From positions 434,001-498,000 of the forward strand of contig NZ_JAPVBH010000003.1 in the NCBI RefSeq assembly GCF_026967795.1: DNA of 64,000 nucleotides, in the 5' to 3' direction. Positions 1 through 9,505 of the stretch are shown piece by piece (the first letter of the stretch is position 1; every line of letters begins with the position of its first letter). Made by a program: the position numbers and the translations under genes. The DNA is from Modestobacter sp. VKM Ac-2986. GTDB lineage: Bacteria > Actinomycetota > Actinomycetes > Mycobacteriales > Geodermatophilaceae. The notes beneath the pieces are model-generated. The model made no database searches. It was given only the letters and a program-made list of their open reading frames with translations, and had not been told where the DNA came from.

Positions 1-212
1 AGGACGGCCGCCGGGTCGTGCTGGAGATGTCGGAGTCGGCGATGGCCGCCGGCGCCGAGCACTTCGGCGGGCTGCAGCGGGCCCTGGGCGCGGCGATGGC
101 GGGCTACACCGAGCAGGAGCTGGCGCTCGTGGCGCGCGTCCTCACCGACGTCACCGACGCCGCCGGCCGCTACGCGCGCAGCTACGGCGACGCGGACGCA
201 CAGCGCGGCTGA
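1..212 (+). CDS. C-terminal end of a MarR-type regulator (partial)
   Basis: The left window edge cuts this gene; about 69 C-terminal residues remain in frame from base 3. The visible part begins DGRRVVLEMSESA, which looks like the end of the beta-wing of a MarR winged helix, followed by the helices that form the MarR dimer interface (an 'ELALVARVLTDVTDAAGR' stretch). MarR proteins are small cytoplasmic repressors that often respond to phenolic ligands. The DNA-recognition helix is outside the window, so target and ligand cannot be judged. An unrelated helical protein is possible. Confidence 0.6.
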   Translation, partial: DGRRVVLEMSESAMAAGAEHFGGLQRALGAAMAGYTEQELALVARVLTDVTDAAGRYARSYGDADAQRG

Positions 213-221
213 CGGCCGGCC

Positions 222-1562
222 TCAGCCCTGCCCGGCCGCCACGAGCCGGGCGCCGGTCCGGTCCCCGGTGAGGGCACGCAGGGCCTCCCCCAGCGCGGCG
301 ACGTCGGCCAGCGGGGTGGCCGAGCTGCAGCTCACCCGCACCGCGCCGGGCAGCCGGTCGGTGCGGCCTCCCCGGGCGTCGTCGTGGAACTGCTGCACCT
401 CACCGGGACCCAGCCCGAACAGCCGGCTGAGGTAGGGGTGGGCGCAGAAGCAGCCGTTGCGGACGCCGATGCCGTGCTCCCGCGCCAACCGCTGCGCGAC
501 CTCCCCGTGGGTCATGCCGTCGAGGACGAAGCTGACCACCGGGAGCCGGTCGCCGGTGGTGGGCCCGAGCCGGTGCAGCCCGGGGACGGTGGCGAGCTCG
601 GCGTCCAGCGCGTCGACGAGCGAGTCCTCGTGCCGCCGGTTGCGCGGTCCGGCGGCCATCAGCTCCTCCGCCGCGGCGGCCAGGGCGACCGCGCCGAGGA
701 CGTTGGGCGTGCCGGCGTCGTCCCGGTCGGGGGTGTCGGCCCAGACGACCTCGGTGTCCGAGACCGCCTTCACCGCCCCTCCCCCGACGAGGAAGGGCTC
801 ACCGCCGGCGAGCAGCCGCCGGTCGACGACCATGCCGCTGGCGCCGAAGGGGGCGAACATCTTGTGCCCGGACCACACGAGCACGTCGATCCCGAGCGCG
901 GCCATGTCGACCGGGCGGTGCGGCACCAGCTGTGCGCCGTCGACGACCACCAGTACCCCGCGGGCCCGGGCCGCCGCGGCGAGGCCGGCCAGGTCGGGCA
1001 TCCAGCCGGTGACGTTGGACGCCCCGGACACCGCCAGCACGCGGGGCGCGGGCCGCTCGTCGAGCGCGGCGACCACGGCGTCGACGGTGAAGGTCCCGGA
1101 CCGGTCGACGTCGACGACCCGCACCTGCGCGTGCCGCCGCCAGGGCAGCAGGTTGGCGTGGTGCTCGACCGCGGTGGTGACGACGACGTCGTCCCGGGTC
1201 AGGCCCAGCCGGAAGGCGATCTGGTTGAGGCCCTCGGTGGTGTTCTGCGGGAACAGGCCCACGTGCGTCGCCGGGTCGGCGCCGACGAAGCGGACGATCG
1301 TCTCCCGGGCCTGCTCGTACCGGGCGCTGCTGACCTGCGACTTCGCCCCGGCCCCGCGGTGCACGCTGGAGTACCAGGGCAGGAACTCCTGCACGGCCCG
1401 GACGACGCCCGCCGAGGCCGAGGTGGTCGCCGCGGCGTCCAGGTCGACGTAGCGACGCAGCTCCCCGCCGACGGGGACGTGCAGGTCAGCACCAACGGGT
1501 GCGACCTGCAGGGAGAGGTCCCCCGTTCCGAACAAGGACGTCACGGCCACCGAGCTCCTCAT
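222..1562 (-). CDS. Aminotransferase class V, cysteine-desulfurase-like
   Basis: A 446-residue PLP enzyme of the SufS/CsdA and isopenicillin-N-epimerase superfamily. The Schiff-base lysine lies in WSGHKMFAPFG, and a cysteine-containing loop near the C terminus (RNGCFCAHPY) sits where SufS-type desulfurases carry the persulfide cysteine, so cysteine desulfuration or selenocysteine lysis is plausible. I chose the ATG at base 1562 over an upstream in-frame GTG at 1592 because it is a better codon just before the conserved N-terminal segment. No suf genes are adjacent, so it is not obviously the main Fe-S assembly enzyme. The physiological substrate is unknown. Confidence 0.8.
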   Translation of the reverse strand: MRSSVAVTSLFGTGDLSLQVAPVGADLHVPVGGELRRYVDLDAAATTSASAGVVRAVQEFLPWYSSVHRGAGAKSQVSSARYEQARETIVRFVGADPATHVGLFPQNTTEGLNQIAFRLGLTRDDVVVTTAVEHHANLLPWRRHAQVRVVDVDRSGTFTVDAVVAALDERPAPRVLAVSGASNVTGWMPDLAGLAAAARARGVLVVVDGAQLVPHRPVDMAALGIDVLVWSGHKMFAPFGASGMVVDRRLLAGGEPFLVGGGAVKAVSDTEVVWADTPDRDDAGTPNVLGAVALAAAAEELMAAGPRNRRHEDSLVDALDAELATVPGLHRLGPTTGDRLPVVSFVLDGMTHGEVAQRLAREHGIGVRNGCFCAHPYLSRLFGLGPGEVQQFHDDARGGRTDRLPGAVRVSCSSATPLADVAALGEALRALTGDRTGARLVAAGQG

Positions 1563-1641
1563 CGTTCCCGGCCACCACCCCGGCGGCCGCACGGGAGCTT
1601 CTCACCGCCCGCCCCCCGGAGACGCTGCCTACGCTGACGGC

Positions 1642-1845
1642 GTGTTCTTCTTCTTCGGCTTCGGCACCAAGCAGCGCGACCTCGGTCCCGGGTCGGTCCG
1701 CACCTGCCCGAACTGCGGCAACACCTCGACGTGGGCGCGGGTGGAGGAGTCCAAGCGGCTCACGGTGTTCTTCGTCCCGGTCGCCCGGTGGGGGCGCACC
1801 CAGCTCGAGGTCTGCACGATCTGCGGAGTCGCCACGCAGGTGTGA
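1642..1845 (+). CDS. Small zinc-ribbon protein
   Basis: A 67-residue protein starting at GTG. It has a phenylalanine-rich N terminus (MFFFFGFGTKQRDLG) and two CxxC knuckles, CPNC and CTIC, about 35 residues apart, which together would bind one structural zinc. Small proteins with this FFFFGFGT start and a single zinc ribbon are common in Actinobacteria and have no assigned function. It is divergent from the aminotransferase gene and convergent with the MFS gene, 34 bases away. Confidence 0.7.
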   Translation: MFFFFGFGTKQRDLGPGSVRTCPNCGNTSTWARVEESKRLTVFFVPVARWGRTQLEVCTICGVATQV

Positions 1846-1879
1846 GCCATGCCGGAGTGCACGGTGCCGTCCCGGGGGG

Positions 1880-3145
1880 TCACGCCGGGCGGGTTCCCGC
1901 GGTCCGGCGGCCGCCGCTGCCGGGCCGGCTGACGAGCAGGCCGGGCACCAGCGCCAGGGCCACCAGGCCGCCGGCCAGCCCGAGTGCGGCGAAGCTGGTG
2001 GCGGCCACGACCAGGCCGCTGCCCAGCCCGCCGACGGCACCGGCCAGCGCCACCCCGACGTCGACGTTGCCCTGCGTTCGGGCCCGGCGCTCCAGCGGCA
2101 CCGCGTCGGTCAGCAGCGCGGTGCCGGCCAGCAGACCGAGGTTCCAGCCCAGGCCGAGCAGGACCAGCGCGACCGCCAGCAGCGCCACCGAGTCCGCCGG
2201 CGCGGCGGCGGCCAGCAGGCCCGCGGCCAGCAGGGTGACCCCGGCGGCGGCGATCACCGGCCGCCGGCCGTGGCGGTCGACGAGCCGGCCGGTGAGCGGT
2301 GAGGGCAGGAACATCGCCGCGATGTGCAGCGAGATGACCAGCCCGGCGGCGCCCAGGCCGTGGCCGTGCTCGCGCATGTGCACCGGCGTCATGGTCATCA
2401 GCGCCACCATGACCAGCTGCGTGAGGACCATGGCCGTGGCGCCGAGCCGCAGCAGCACCGTGTCCGTGGCCCCCGGCGCGGTGCCGCCGGCGCTCCGGGC
2501 GGCGTCCTCGGCGACCGTCCGCGCCGTGAGCAGCGGGTCCGGCCGCAGCCAGGTGCTGACGACGACGGCGGCCAGCGCGTAGGCCACGGTGGCCAGCAGG
2601 AAGGGACCGGCCAGCTCCGGGATGCCCAGCGCCGCGGCCAGCGAGCCCATCGGCGCCACCAGGTTGGGAGCGGCGACCGCCCCCACGGTGGTCGCCACCA
2701 GCACGGTGCTCACCGCCCGCCCCCGGCGCTCGGGGACGGCCAGGTCGCCGCCGGCGTAGCGCGCCTGCAGGTTGGTGGCCGAGCCCGAGCCGTACAGCAG
2801 CAGGGCGACCAGCAGCAGCGGGGCGCTGTCGAGCACGGCGGCCAGCACCACCCCGGCGCCCCCGACCGCGCCGACGGTGTACCCGGCGGCCAGCCCCGGC
2901 CGGCGCCCCGACCGCTGCGACAGCCGCCCGACACCGACCGCGGCGGCCGCGGACCCGAGCGTGAGCAGCGCCGCGGGCAGCCCGGCCAGACCGGTGGACC
3001 CGAGCACGTCCTCGGCCAGCAGCGCGCCGACGGTGACGCCGGCGGCCAGCCCGGCGCCGGCGAGGACCTGGGAGGCCAGCAGCACCCGCAGCGTGCGCCG
3101 CTGCAGACCCTCGACGTCGAGGGACACCCGTGAGCCGGTGGTCAT
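1880..3145 (-). CDS. MFS drug/metabolite exporter
   Basis: A 421-residue protein with about 12 hydrophobic segments. MFS loop signatures appear in both halves: [11 protein letters not shown] after helix 2 and [11 protein letters not shown] in the second half. It is expected to be a proton-driven inner-membrane exporter. The ATG at 3145 is set by a strong Shine-Dalgarno (GAGGAGG) 4-10 bases upstream; the open frame continues far upstream antisense to other genes but has no meaning there. Substrate is unknown. A 149-base gap separates it from the SDR gene on the same strand. Confidence 0.85.
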   Translation of the reverse strand: MTTGSRVSLDVEGLQRRTLRVLLASQVLAGAGLAAGVTVGALLAEDVLGSTGLAGLPAALLTLGSAAAAVGVGRLSQRSGRRPGLAAGYTVGAVGGAGVVLAAVLDSAPLLLVALLLYGSGSATNLQARYAGGDLAVPERRGRAVSTVLVATTVGAVAAPNLVAPMGSLAAALGIPELAGPFLLATVAYALAAVVVSTWLRPDPLLTARTVAEDAARSAGGTAPGATDTVLLRLGATAMVLTQLVMVALMTMTPVHMREHGHGLGAAGLVISLHIAAMFLPSPLTGRLVDRHGRRPVIAAAGVTLLAAGLLAAAAPADSVALLAVALVLLGLGWNLGLLAGTALLTDAVPLERRARTQGNVDVGVALAGAVGGLGSGLVVAATSFAALGLAGGLVALALVPGLLVSRPGSGGRRTAGTRPA

Positions 3146-3294
3146 GCGGTCCTCCTCGGCGCCGAGCACCCCGGCGGACCGACCCGGGACCGCGCTCGGA
3201 CGGGGTGCTCGTGCAGCAGGAGTGTGGCCCGGTCGGGATCCGTGCGGCGTGCGGCCCACGCCGCCTCGCCGTCCGTCGACCGGGCCGGCGGACG

Positions 3295-4059
3295 TCAGGC
3301 GCCGTGCGGGTCGAGGTGGTTGATGGTCGCGACGACGTGGTCGTAGTCGCCGCGCGCCTCGCCGTACCGGAGGAACCTGACGTTCTCCACCTGGATCTCC
3401 GTGGCGTCGGGCCGGGTGCGGATCAGCTCGGTGACCTCGTCGACGAAGTCGGCCAGCGGCATGGCGAACTCGCTGTCCTCCTGGCCGGGCAGCAGCGCGG
3501 TGCGCACCGACGGCGGCTCCAGCTCCACCACCGACACGGTCGTCCCGGCCAGCTGGAGCCGCAGGGACTCGCTGAGCATGTGGACGGCGGCCTTGGTCGC
3601 GTTGTAGCTGGGCGTGACCCGCAGCGGGGCGAACGCCAGCCCGGAGGAGACCGTCATGATCGTCGCGTCGGGCCGGGTGAGGAGGTGCTCGACGAAGGCG
3701 GCGATGAGCCGGATCGGGCCGAGCAGGTTGGTGGTGACCGTCTCCTCGGCCGAGGCCAGGAAGCCCTCGGGGGTGGTCCAGTCCTCCACCCGCATGATCC
3801 CGGCCATCGTGATGAGCACGTCCAACTCCGGGTGCTCGGCGAGGACCTGGGCGGCGGCGCGCTGGATGCTGGCCGGGTCGGTGGTGTCGATCTCGACGGC
3901 GTGCAGCCCGGGGTGCTCGGCGGTGAGCTGGTCCAGCAGCGCGGTGCGCCGCCCGCCGATGACGACGGTGTTGCCCTCCTGCTGCAGTCGCAGCGCCAGG
4001 GCCAGGCCGATGCCGCTGGTGGCGCCGGGGACGAAGACGGTGTTGCCGGTGATGTCCAT
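3295..4059 (-). CDS. Short-chain dehydrogenase/reductase, DltE-like
   Basis: A 254-residue classical SDR. The NAD(P)-binding loop PGATSGIG is at residues 11-18, the active-site Asn is N111, the catalytic Ser is in TVSSG near 138, and Tyr/Lys are in YNATK at 152/156. The NAG motif is altered to MAG. The start at 4059 gives the full Rossmann strand. It is divergent from an XRE/MmyB-type regulator 100 bases away, an arrangement very common for this SDR-regulator pair, so it is probably controlled by that regulator. The substrate is unknown. Confidence 0.85.
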   Translation of the reverse strand: MDITGNTVFVPGATSGIGLALALRLQQEGNTVVIGGRRTALLDQLTAEHPGLHAVEIDTTDPASIQRAAAQVLAEHPELDVLITMAGIMRVEDWTTPEGFLASAEETVTTNLLGPIRLIAAFVEHLLTRPDATIMTVSSGLAFAPLRVTPSYNATKAAVHMLSESLRLQLAGTTVSVVELEPPSVRTALLPGQEDSEFAMPLADFVDEVTELIRTRPDATEIQVENVRFLRYGEARGDYDHVVATINHLDPHGA

Positions 4060-4159
4060 GTCCCGAGCCTCGGCCGGCCCGGGGGCCCGTGGCAGAGCGC
4101 GGTGATCGGGGGACCGCGGGTCCCTGGTTGCGCGGGCGGCCTGTGCCCACACTGGTCCG

Positions 4160-5008
4160 GTGAACAGGGACGACCTCGCCGACTTCCTCGTCCGGCGCCG
4201 CACCGGCCTCCGGCCCGCGGACGTCGGTCTCCCCGCGGGGCAGCGCCGGCGCACCGCGGGGCTGCGGCGGGAGGAGGTCGCGCAGCTGGCCGCGATGTCC
4301 ACCGACTACTACACGCGGCTGGAGCAGCGGCGCGGGCCGCAGCCGAGCACGCAGATGCTCGCCTCGCTCGCCCGGGCGTTGCGGCTGACCGCGGACGAGT
4401 GCGCCTACCTGTACCGGCTCGCCGGGCACGACGCCCCCGACCGGGTGGGCGGCGGCGACCACGTCGCACCGGCGCTGCTGCGCGTCCTGGACCGGCTGAC
4501 CGACACCCCGGCCCTCATCCTGTCCGCGCTGGGCGAGACGCTGGTGCAGAACGACCCGGCCCGCGCCCTCTTCGGCGACGTCAGCCACCTGTCCGGGTGG
4601 GAGCGCAGCGGCATCTACCGCTGGTTCACCCACCCGGAGCAGGAGCGGGCGCACTACCCCGCCGGCGACCACGACCGGCAGAGCCGTGCGCAGGTGGCCT
4701 CGCTGCGTGCCGCGTACGGGTCGATGGGCCCGGCGTCGCGGGCCGGCGAGCTGGCCCGGGTGCTGACCCGCACCAGCCCGGAGTTCGCGGAGCTGTGGGC
4801 CGCCCACGAGGTGGGTCACCGGTTCTCCGACCACAAGGTCCTGCTGCACCCCGCGATCGGCCCGATCGAGGTCGACTGCCAGGCGCTGTTCACCGAGGAC
4901 GAGTCGCAGGTGCTGCTCGTGCTCACCGCTCCCCCGGGCACCGACGCCGCCAGCCGGCTCGCCCTGCTCGCCGTCCTGGGCACCCAGGCCTTCGCCCCGG
5001 AGCCCTGA
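4160..5008 (+). CDS. XRE-family regulator with MmyB-like ligand domain
   Basis: A 282-residue regulator. The N-terminal helix-turn-helix (about residues 35-75) has the signature [21 protein letters not shown], typical of the MmyB-LBD family. The rest is the MmyB-like ligand-binding domain, described in this family as related to PAS folds and suggested to bind lipid-like ligands. It starts at GTG and is divergent from the SDR gene, its likely target. It is followed 65 bases later by msrA on the same strand, but msrA has its own ribosome-binding site. Confidence 0.88.
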   Translation: MNRDDLADFLVRRRTGLRPADVGLPAGQRRRTAGLRREEVAQLAAMSTDYYTRLEQRRGPQPSTQMLASLARALRLTADECAYLYRLAGHDAPDRVGGGDHVAPALLRVLDRLTDTPALILSALGETLVQNDPARALFGDVSHLSGWERSGIYRWFTHPEQERAHYPAGDHDRQSRAQVASLRAAYGSMGPASRAGELARVLTRTSPEFAELWAAHEVGHRFSDHKVLLHPAIGPIEVDCQALFTEDESQVLLVLTAPPGTDAASRLALLAVLGTQAFAPEP

Positions 5009-5073
5009 CCGGGCGGAACACCGGCAGGCGTCCGGGAGTTCACCCGTCGTGCTGGACACAGAAGGAGGCACAC

Positions 5074-5586
5074 GTGACCACTGAGACCGCGATCCTCGCC
5101 GGCGGCTGCTTCTGGGGCGCCCAGGAGCTGCTGCGCAAGCGCCCGGGGGTGCTCACCACCCGGGTCGGCTACTCCGGCGGCGACACCCCGAACGCGACCT
5201 ACCGCAACCACGGCGACCACGCCGAGGCGGTCGAGATCGTCTTCGACCCGCAGGTGATCTCCTACCGCGAGGTCCTGGAGTTCTTCTTCCAGATCCACGA
5301 CCCGTCGACCCGCGACCGCCAGGGCAACGACATCGGTCGCAGCTACCGCTCGGCGATCTACTTCACCAGCGAGGAGCAGCAGCGGGTCGCCCTCGACACC
5401 ATCGCCGACGTCGACGCCTCGGGCATCTGGCCCGGCCCGGTCGTGACCGAGGTCGAGCCGGCCGGCGCGTTCTGGGAGGCCGAGGAGGAGCACCAGGACT
5501 ACCTGCAGAAGATCCCCTTCGGCTACACGTGCCACTACGTGCGGCCGGACTGGGTGCTCCCGCGTCGCGAGGCGCAGACCGCCTGA
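5074..5586 (+). CDS. msrA: Peptide methionine-S-sulfoxide reductase
   Basis: A 170-residue MsrA that reduces the S-epimer of methionine sulfoxide, free or in proteins, using thioredoxin. The catalytic cysteine is C12 in GGCFWGAQE, and the conserved [24 protein letters not shown] and EEEHQDYL segments follow. The GTG start at 5074 lies six bases after a strong GAAGGAGG site. The family is normally 160-220 residues, so the protein is full length. A hairpin with a 9-bp stem lies 38 bases after the stop. Confidence 0.95.
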   Translation: MTTETAILAGGCFWGAQELLRKRPGVLTTRVGYSGGDTPNATYRNHGDHAEAVEIVFDPQVISYREVLEFFFQIHDPSTRDRQGNDIGRSYRSAIYFTSEEQQRVALDTIADVDASGIWPGPVVTEVEPAGAFWEAEEEHQDYLQKIPFGYTCHYVRPDWVLPRREAQTA

Positions 5587-5623
5587 CGGACCGCGGCCCC
5601 GACCGGGCCGTGACAGCAACACG

Positions 5624-5653
5624 AGGGGGACGTCCCAGCCGGGGCGTCCCCCT
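5624..5653. terminator. Hairpin after msrA
   Basis: An inverted repeat (GGGGGACG at 5625-5632 and CGTCCCCC at 5645-5652, extended by one A-T pair) with a 12-base loop, followed by TTCGTCGT. It fits a high-GC intrinsic terminator without a long U tract. Confidence 0.65.
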
Positions 5654-5737
5654 TCGTCGTCCCGTGACCCGTGGGACACCTGCGGCCCATGGGGCGTGGC
5701 GCCGCCGCCGTCGCCCGCGCCGTGCGCACGATGGGGC

Positions 5738-6655
5738 GTGCCCACCCGCCCGGACGCCGTCGCCGCACTGCCGCTCGCCCCGGGCGTCTACCGCTTCCGG
5801 GACGACGGCGGTCGGGTGCTGTACGTCGGTCGGGCCGAGCAGCTGCGCCGCCGGGTCAGCTCCTACTGGGGCGACCTGCGCGACCGGCGCCACCTCCGGA
5901 AGATGATGACCCGGGTCGCCGGGATCGAGGCACTGGTCTGCGACTCCGCACACGAGGCGGCCTGGGCCGAGCGCAACCTGCTCGAGCGGTCGAAGCCGCC
6001 GTGGAACCGCATCATCGGGGGCCTGGAGGTGCCGGTCAGCATCCACCTGGACGTCTCGCCGACGGCACCGCGGCTGGGCCTCGCCACGGCACAGCTCCCC
6101 GGGCCGGGAGTCCGCTGCTTCGGCCCCTACCTGGGCGCCGGGAAGGCGAAGCTGGCGCTGTCGGGGCTGGAGCGGCTGTACCCGATCGGGCACGCCGGCC
6201 CGTCCCGCAGCTCCGGCGCACAGGAGCTGGCCCGGCTGCGTGGCGGACAGGACGTGCCGGTCGCGCAGCTCGCCCGAGCCGTGGGGTCCGTGCTGGACCG
6301 CGAGCCGACGGCGGTCGCCGCCGCACTGGCGGCCCTGACCGCCCGGCGCGACGCGGCGGCCGCGGCGCAGGCCTACGAGGCCGCCGCCCGGCTCCAGCAG
6401 GAGATCGAGGCGCTGCAGTGGGTGGTCGCGCCGCAGCGGGTCACCGCGGCCGGCGAGCAGGGCCGCCACGACGTCACCGCCTGGGGAGGCGACGTCCTGG
6501 TCCGGTTGCGGATCTCCAACGGGCGGCTGCGCTCCTGGGAGCAGGAGACGTGCGACCGCCCGGAGCCGGGAGCGCGGGCGCCCGAGGACTGGGTGCCCTT
6601 CCTGCGCCGCAACGCAGAGCTGGCCGCCTGGCTGGCGGCCCTGCCCGTCACCTGA
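5738..6655 (+). CDS. GIY-YIG nuclease, small UvrC-like (Cho-type)
   Basis: A 305-residue protein resembling the N-terminal half of UvrC. The GIY-YIG domain occupies residues 12-100: GVY at 16-18, YVGRAEQLRRRVSSY from 29, and the catalytic Glu/Asn region AERNLLERSKPPWN. A UVR-like helix pair (ARRDAAAAAQAYEAAARLQQEIEAL) follows around residue 205. The RNase H-like nuclease and HhH domains of true UvrC are absent, and so is the N-terminal DEDD exonuclease of the actinobacterial Rv2191 type. It may make the 3' incision at bulky lesions, like E. coli Cho. I chose the GTG at 5738 because the GIY-YIG fold begins right after it. Confidence 0.8.
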   Translation: MPTRPDAVAALPLAPGVYRFRDDGGRVLYVGRAEQLRRRVSSYWGDLRDRRHLRKMMTRVAGIEALVCDSAHEAAWAERNLLERSKPPWNRIIGGLEVPVSIHLDVSPTAPRLGLATAQLPGPGVRCFGPYLGAGKAKLALSGLERLYPIGHAGPSRSSGAQELARLRGGQDVPVAQLARAVGSVLDREPTAVAAALAALTARRDAAAAAQAYEAAARLQQEIEALQWVVAPQRVTAAGEQGRHDVTAWGGDVLVRLRISNGRLRSWEQETCDRPEPGARAPEDWVPFLRRNAELAAWLAALPVT

Positions 6656-6707
6656 TCCGGTCCACCGCGGGTCACCGTGCGGGCCCCGCGCCGGGACGTC
6701 GACGTGC

Positions 6708-8105
6708 TCACGCCACCCCGCAGGTGCGGACGGCGAGCAGCGCCAGGCTGCGGGCGGACAGCAGCACGTCTTCGACCGGCACCCGCTCACCCACACCGTG
6801 CGCGAGCCGCAGGTCACCCGGACCGTGGTGCAGCGCCGGGATGCCCGCTGCCGCGTAGAACCGGAGGTCCGTGCCGGCGGTGAGCGCCCGCTCGGCCGGC
6901 TGGGCGCCGCCGGCGTCGACGACGGCCTGCCGGACCGCCGGGAGCAGCGACGAGCCGGCCGGCAGCTGGCTGCTGGCGTAGACACCACCGGTCCACGCGA
7001 CCTGCGCCGGGTGGTCGGCCAGCCACGGGTGGGCCGCGCACGCCGCGGCCACGCAGTCCTCGAAGACCGCCCGGGCGACCTCCACCGGCTCGCCCAGTCG
7101 CACGCCGAACCGCCCCTCGGCCACCAGCCGGTCGGGCACGGTGCTCGCCCAGTCGCCGGCCTGCAGCCGGCCGATCGAGATCCCGTAGGGGAACGGGTGG
7201 TCGTCGAACCAGGACCGGTCGGCGGGCTGTCGGCCGGACTCCAGTGCCCGGAGCGCTGCGTGCACGTGCTCGAACAGCTCGACGGCGCTGACCCCGAGGT
7301 GCCGGTTGGCGGCGTGCGCGGCCAGACCGGTGAGGGTGAGCCGGAAGGTCAGCGCGCCGGCGTGCGCGGTCATCACGGCCCCCGCGGTCGGCTCGGGGAT
7401 GACGCAGGCGTCGCCGCGGTGGCCCCGCCGCAGGGTGGCCCACGCACCCAGCCCGCCGTCCTCCTCGCCCATGACGCTGTGCACCGCCAGCGGCCGGGCC
7501 AGCCGCACCCCCGCCGTCCGCAGGGCCCGCACCGCGACCAGCGCGGCGACCAGGCCGCCCTTCATGTCGCAGGTGCCGCGGCCGTGCACGGCACCGCCGT
7601 CGACCCGGGGGGTGAACGGGTCGCCGGGCCACAGCGCCGGGTTCCCGGCCGGGACGACGTCGCTGTGTCCGCAGAGCACCAGCGCCGGCTGTCCGCCGTC
7701 CCCGCCGGGCAGCGTGCCCACGACGCCCCACGCCTCGCTGCGGTCGACCTCCTGGCCGGGCGCGTCCGGCGCGGTGGCGGCCTCGGTGAGGTCGATGGCC
7801 CAGCGGTCGACGTCGGTGCCGAGCTCGTCCAGCCAGCCGGCCACCAGGTGCTGCGCCTCCGACTCGGCGGCCGTACCACCGAGCGACGGGACGGCGACCA
7901 GCTCGACCAGCCGGTCGACGGCCCACCGCGCGTCGACGGCGTCGAGCACCGCGGCCTCGTGGGTGGAGAGGTCGGTGCGCCGGAGGTCGGTGGCGGGGCA
8001 CGCCGAGGTGGCGCTCGTGGTCCGGCCCGCCCAGCCGCTGGCATCGGCCCCCGACTCGGGCTCGGGACGGGCCGACTGCGGTGTGCCGTGAGAGGTGGAG
8101 GTCAT
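6708..8105 (-). CDS. M20-family metallopeptidase (ArgE/DapE/ACY1 type)
   Basis: A 465-residue hydrolase. Metal ligands are recognisable: H147 and the catalytic D149 in LCGHSDVVP, bridging D180 in GRGTCDMKGG, the general base and metal ligand E214-E215 in VMGEEDGG, and a dimerisation-domain histidine in LTGLAAHAANR. The family deacylates N-acyl amino acids or cleaves small peptides in the cytoplasm. The first 45 residues look disordered. It is divergent from an Lrp/AsnC regulator 74 bases away, which suggests amino-acid-dependent control. The exact substrate (acetylornithine, succinyl-DAP or another) cannot be read from sequence. Confidence 0.85.
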   Translation of the reverse strand: MTSTSHGTPQSARPEPESGADASGWAGRTTSATSACPATDLRRTDLSTHEAAVLDAVDARWAVDRLVELVAVPSLGGTAAESEAQHLVAGWLDELGTDVDRWAIDLTEAATAPDAPGQEVDRSEAWGVVGTLPGGDGGQPALVLCGHSDVVPAGNPALWPGDPFTPRVDGGAVHGRGTCDMKGGLVAALVAVRALRTAGVRLARPLAVHSVMGEEDGGLGAWATLRRGHRGDACVIPEPTAGAVMTAHAGALTFRLTLTGLAAHAANRHLGVSAVELFEHVHAALRALESGRQPADRSWFDDHPFPYGISIGRLQAGDWASTVPDRLVAEGRFGVRLGEPVEVARAVFEDCVAAACAAHPWLADHPAQVAWTGGVYASSQLPAGSSLLPAVRQAVVDAGGAQPAERALTAGTDLRFYAAAGIPALHHGPGDLRLAHGVGERVPVEDVLLSARSLALLAVRTCGVA

Positions 8106-8179
8106 GACCGCACCGTGGGGCGAGGACGGTCATCGGCGCAACTGCGTGGAGCACCCGGGCCTTGAGGCACAATGCCGTT

Positions 8180-8674
8180 GTGTCGAACTCCGATCTGGAT
8201 GCCCTCGATTGCGCGATCGTCGACGCACTGCAGCAGCGAGGTGACATCCCGAACGTCGAACTGGCCCGCGCCGTGGGCCTGTCGCCGGCCGCGACGTTGC
8301 GACGGGTGGCGCGGCTGCGCGCCGACGGGGTGGTCGTCGGGGTGCATGCACGGGTCGACCCCGAGCGGGTGGGAGCTGGCCTGCAGGCGTTCGTGCTGGT
8401 GGTGCTCGACGAGCACGACGAGGACAGCGCGGAGCGGTTCGCCCGGGCCGTGGCGCAGATGCCGCAGGTGCTGCGTGCCGACGCGGTCAGCGGCGCCGAC
8501 GACGTGCTCCTGCACGTGGCTGCAGCCGGGACCGCCGATTTGCAGGACGTCCTGCGGGCCCTCCCCCGCATCGGCGCCCGCCGGGCCACGACCATGCTGC
8601 GGTTGGGCCCGGTGAAGGAGCAGAGCCCCACCCCGCTCACGCCCTCGCCCACCCTCGGCGCGACGCGGCGCTGA
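8180..8674 (+). CDS. Lrp/AsnC-family regulator
   Basis: A 164-residue regulator. The N-terminal helix-turn-helix reads DALDCAIVDALQQRGDIPNVELARAVGLSPAATLRRVARLRADGVV, and the C-terminal half is the RAM/AsnC effector domain (residues about 70-150). I chose the GTG at 8180 because the canonical NSDLDALD start follows; a TTG at 8162 would add six residues. It is divergent from the M20 peptidase gene and probably controls it. Lrp proteins usually sense amino acids as octamers. Confidence 0.9.
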   Translation: MSNSDLDALDCAIVDALQQRGDIPNVELARAVGLSPAATLRRVARLRADGVVVGVHARVDPERVGAGLQAFVLVVLDEHDEDSAERFARAVAQMPQVLRADAVSGADDVLLHVAAAGTADLQDVLRALPRIGARRATTMLRLGPVKEQSPTPLTPSPTLGATRR

Positions 8675-8918
8675 TGCCCGCTCGTGGTCGAGCGACGTGC
8701 GGGGCGCCCTCGATCTCCACGTGCTCCGCGGTCGGCAACGCCGTCGCGGATCGAGCACCCGTGACACCGGAGCGCCGCGACCCACACCCGCACAGGCGGC
8801 TCCGGGAGGAGCACGCGCCCAGCGCGGTGGTCGACCGGCTCCCGGTGCGGACGGACCGCTCAGTTCTCGGCGCCGGAGGGGTCTGTACGTCGGACACCGA
8901 CCCAGGAGAGGCGACCCC
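8675..8918. other. Non-coding gap before the RibD-like gene
   Basis: A 244-base stretch with no convincing gene. An 85-codon open frame across it shows no recognisable domain and no ribosome-binding site. The promoter of the following reductase gene probably lies here. I see no repeat or strong hairpin. Confidence 0.4.
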
Positions 8919-9482
8919 GTGCGCAGACTGACCTACGCGATGAACGTGAGCCTGGACGGCCACACCGCCGCGCCCGGCGACGACCTCGGCTGGAGCACGC
9001 CGAGCGACGAGCTGTTCCAGTACTGGTCCGACCGGGTGGCCGCGACCGGCACGGCCCTGTACGGCCGCCGGCTGTGGGAGGGGATGGACGCCCACTGGCC
9101 GACCGCCGACCAGCAGCCCGGCGTCACACCCGCCCACGCCGAGTACGCCCGCCGCTGGCAGGCCATGCCCAAGGTCGTCTTCTCGTCCACGGAGCGACCG
9201 GTCGACGGGGACACCCGGCTGGTCACCGGTGACGCGATCGCCGAGATCACCCGGCTCAAGAGCGAGGACGGCGGCCCGATGGACGTCGCCGGCGCCACCC
9301 TGGCCGCGGCGGTGGTGCGGGCCGGGCTGGTCGACGAGTACGTGCTCGCCACCCACCCCGTCCTGGTCGGCGGCGGCACACCGTTCTTCCCGGCCCTGGA
9401 CCACTGGGTCGACCTGACCCTGGTGGAGACCCGCACCTTCCCCGACGGCGTGCTGCTGACGAGGTATGAGACCAGGCGGTGA
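8919..9482 (+). CDS. Dihydrofolate-reductase-like (RibD C-terminal domain) protein
   Basis: A 187-residue single-domain protein of the RibD_C/DHFR-like superfamily, an NADPH-binding fold. It begins RRLTYAMNVSLDGHTAAPGDDLGW and has the typical VAGATLAAAVVRAGLVDEYVLATHPVLVGGGTPFF segment near the C terminus. Stand-alone members are common in Actinobacteria and their substrates are mostly unknown. The GTG start is placed by a CAGGAGAG site ten bases upstream. It converges with the ABM-domain gene across a small hairpin. Confidence 0.85.
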   Translation: MRRLTYAMNVSLDGHTAAPGDDLGWSTPSDELFQYWSDRVAATGTALYGRRLWEGMDAHWPTADQQPGVTPAHAEYARRWQAMPKVVFSSTERPVDGDTRLVTGDAIAEITRLKSEDGGPMDVAGATLAAAVVRAGLVDEYVLATHPVLVGGGTPFFPALDHWVDLTLVETRTFPDGVLLTRYETRR

Positions 9483-9483
9483 C

Positions 9484-9503
9484 CCGCAGGTCACCACCTG
9501 CGG
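9484..9503. terminator. Hairpin between convergent genes
   Basis: Perfect 8-bp arms (CCGCAGGT and ACCTGCGG) around a four-base loop, exactly between the stop of the RibD-like gene and the stop of the opposing ABM gene. It is positioned to serve both strands. Confidence 0.55.
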
Positions 9504-9505
9504 CC

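Noticed and set aside
3146-5071. Extension of the MFS reading frame through the SDR and XRE genes
   Set aside because: The frame is open by base composition only; MFS homology starts at 3145 behind a strong ribosome-binding site.
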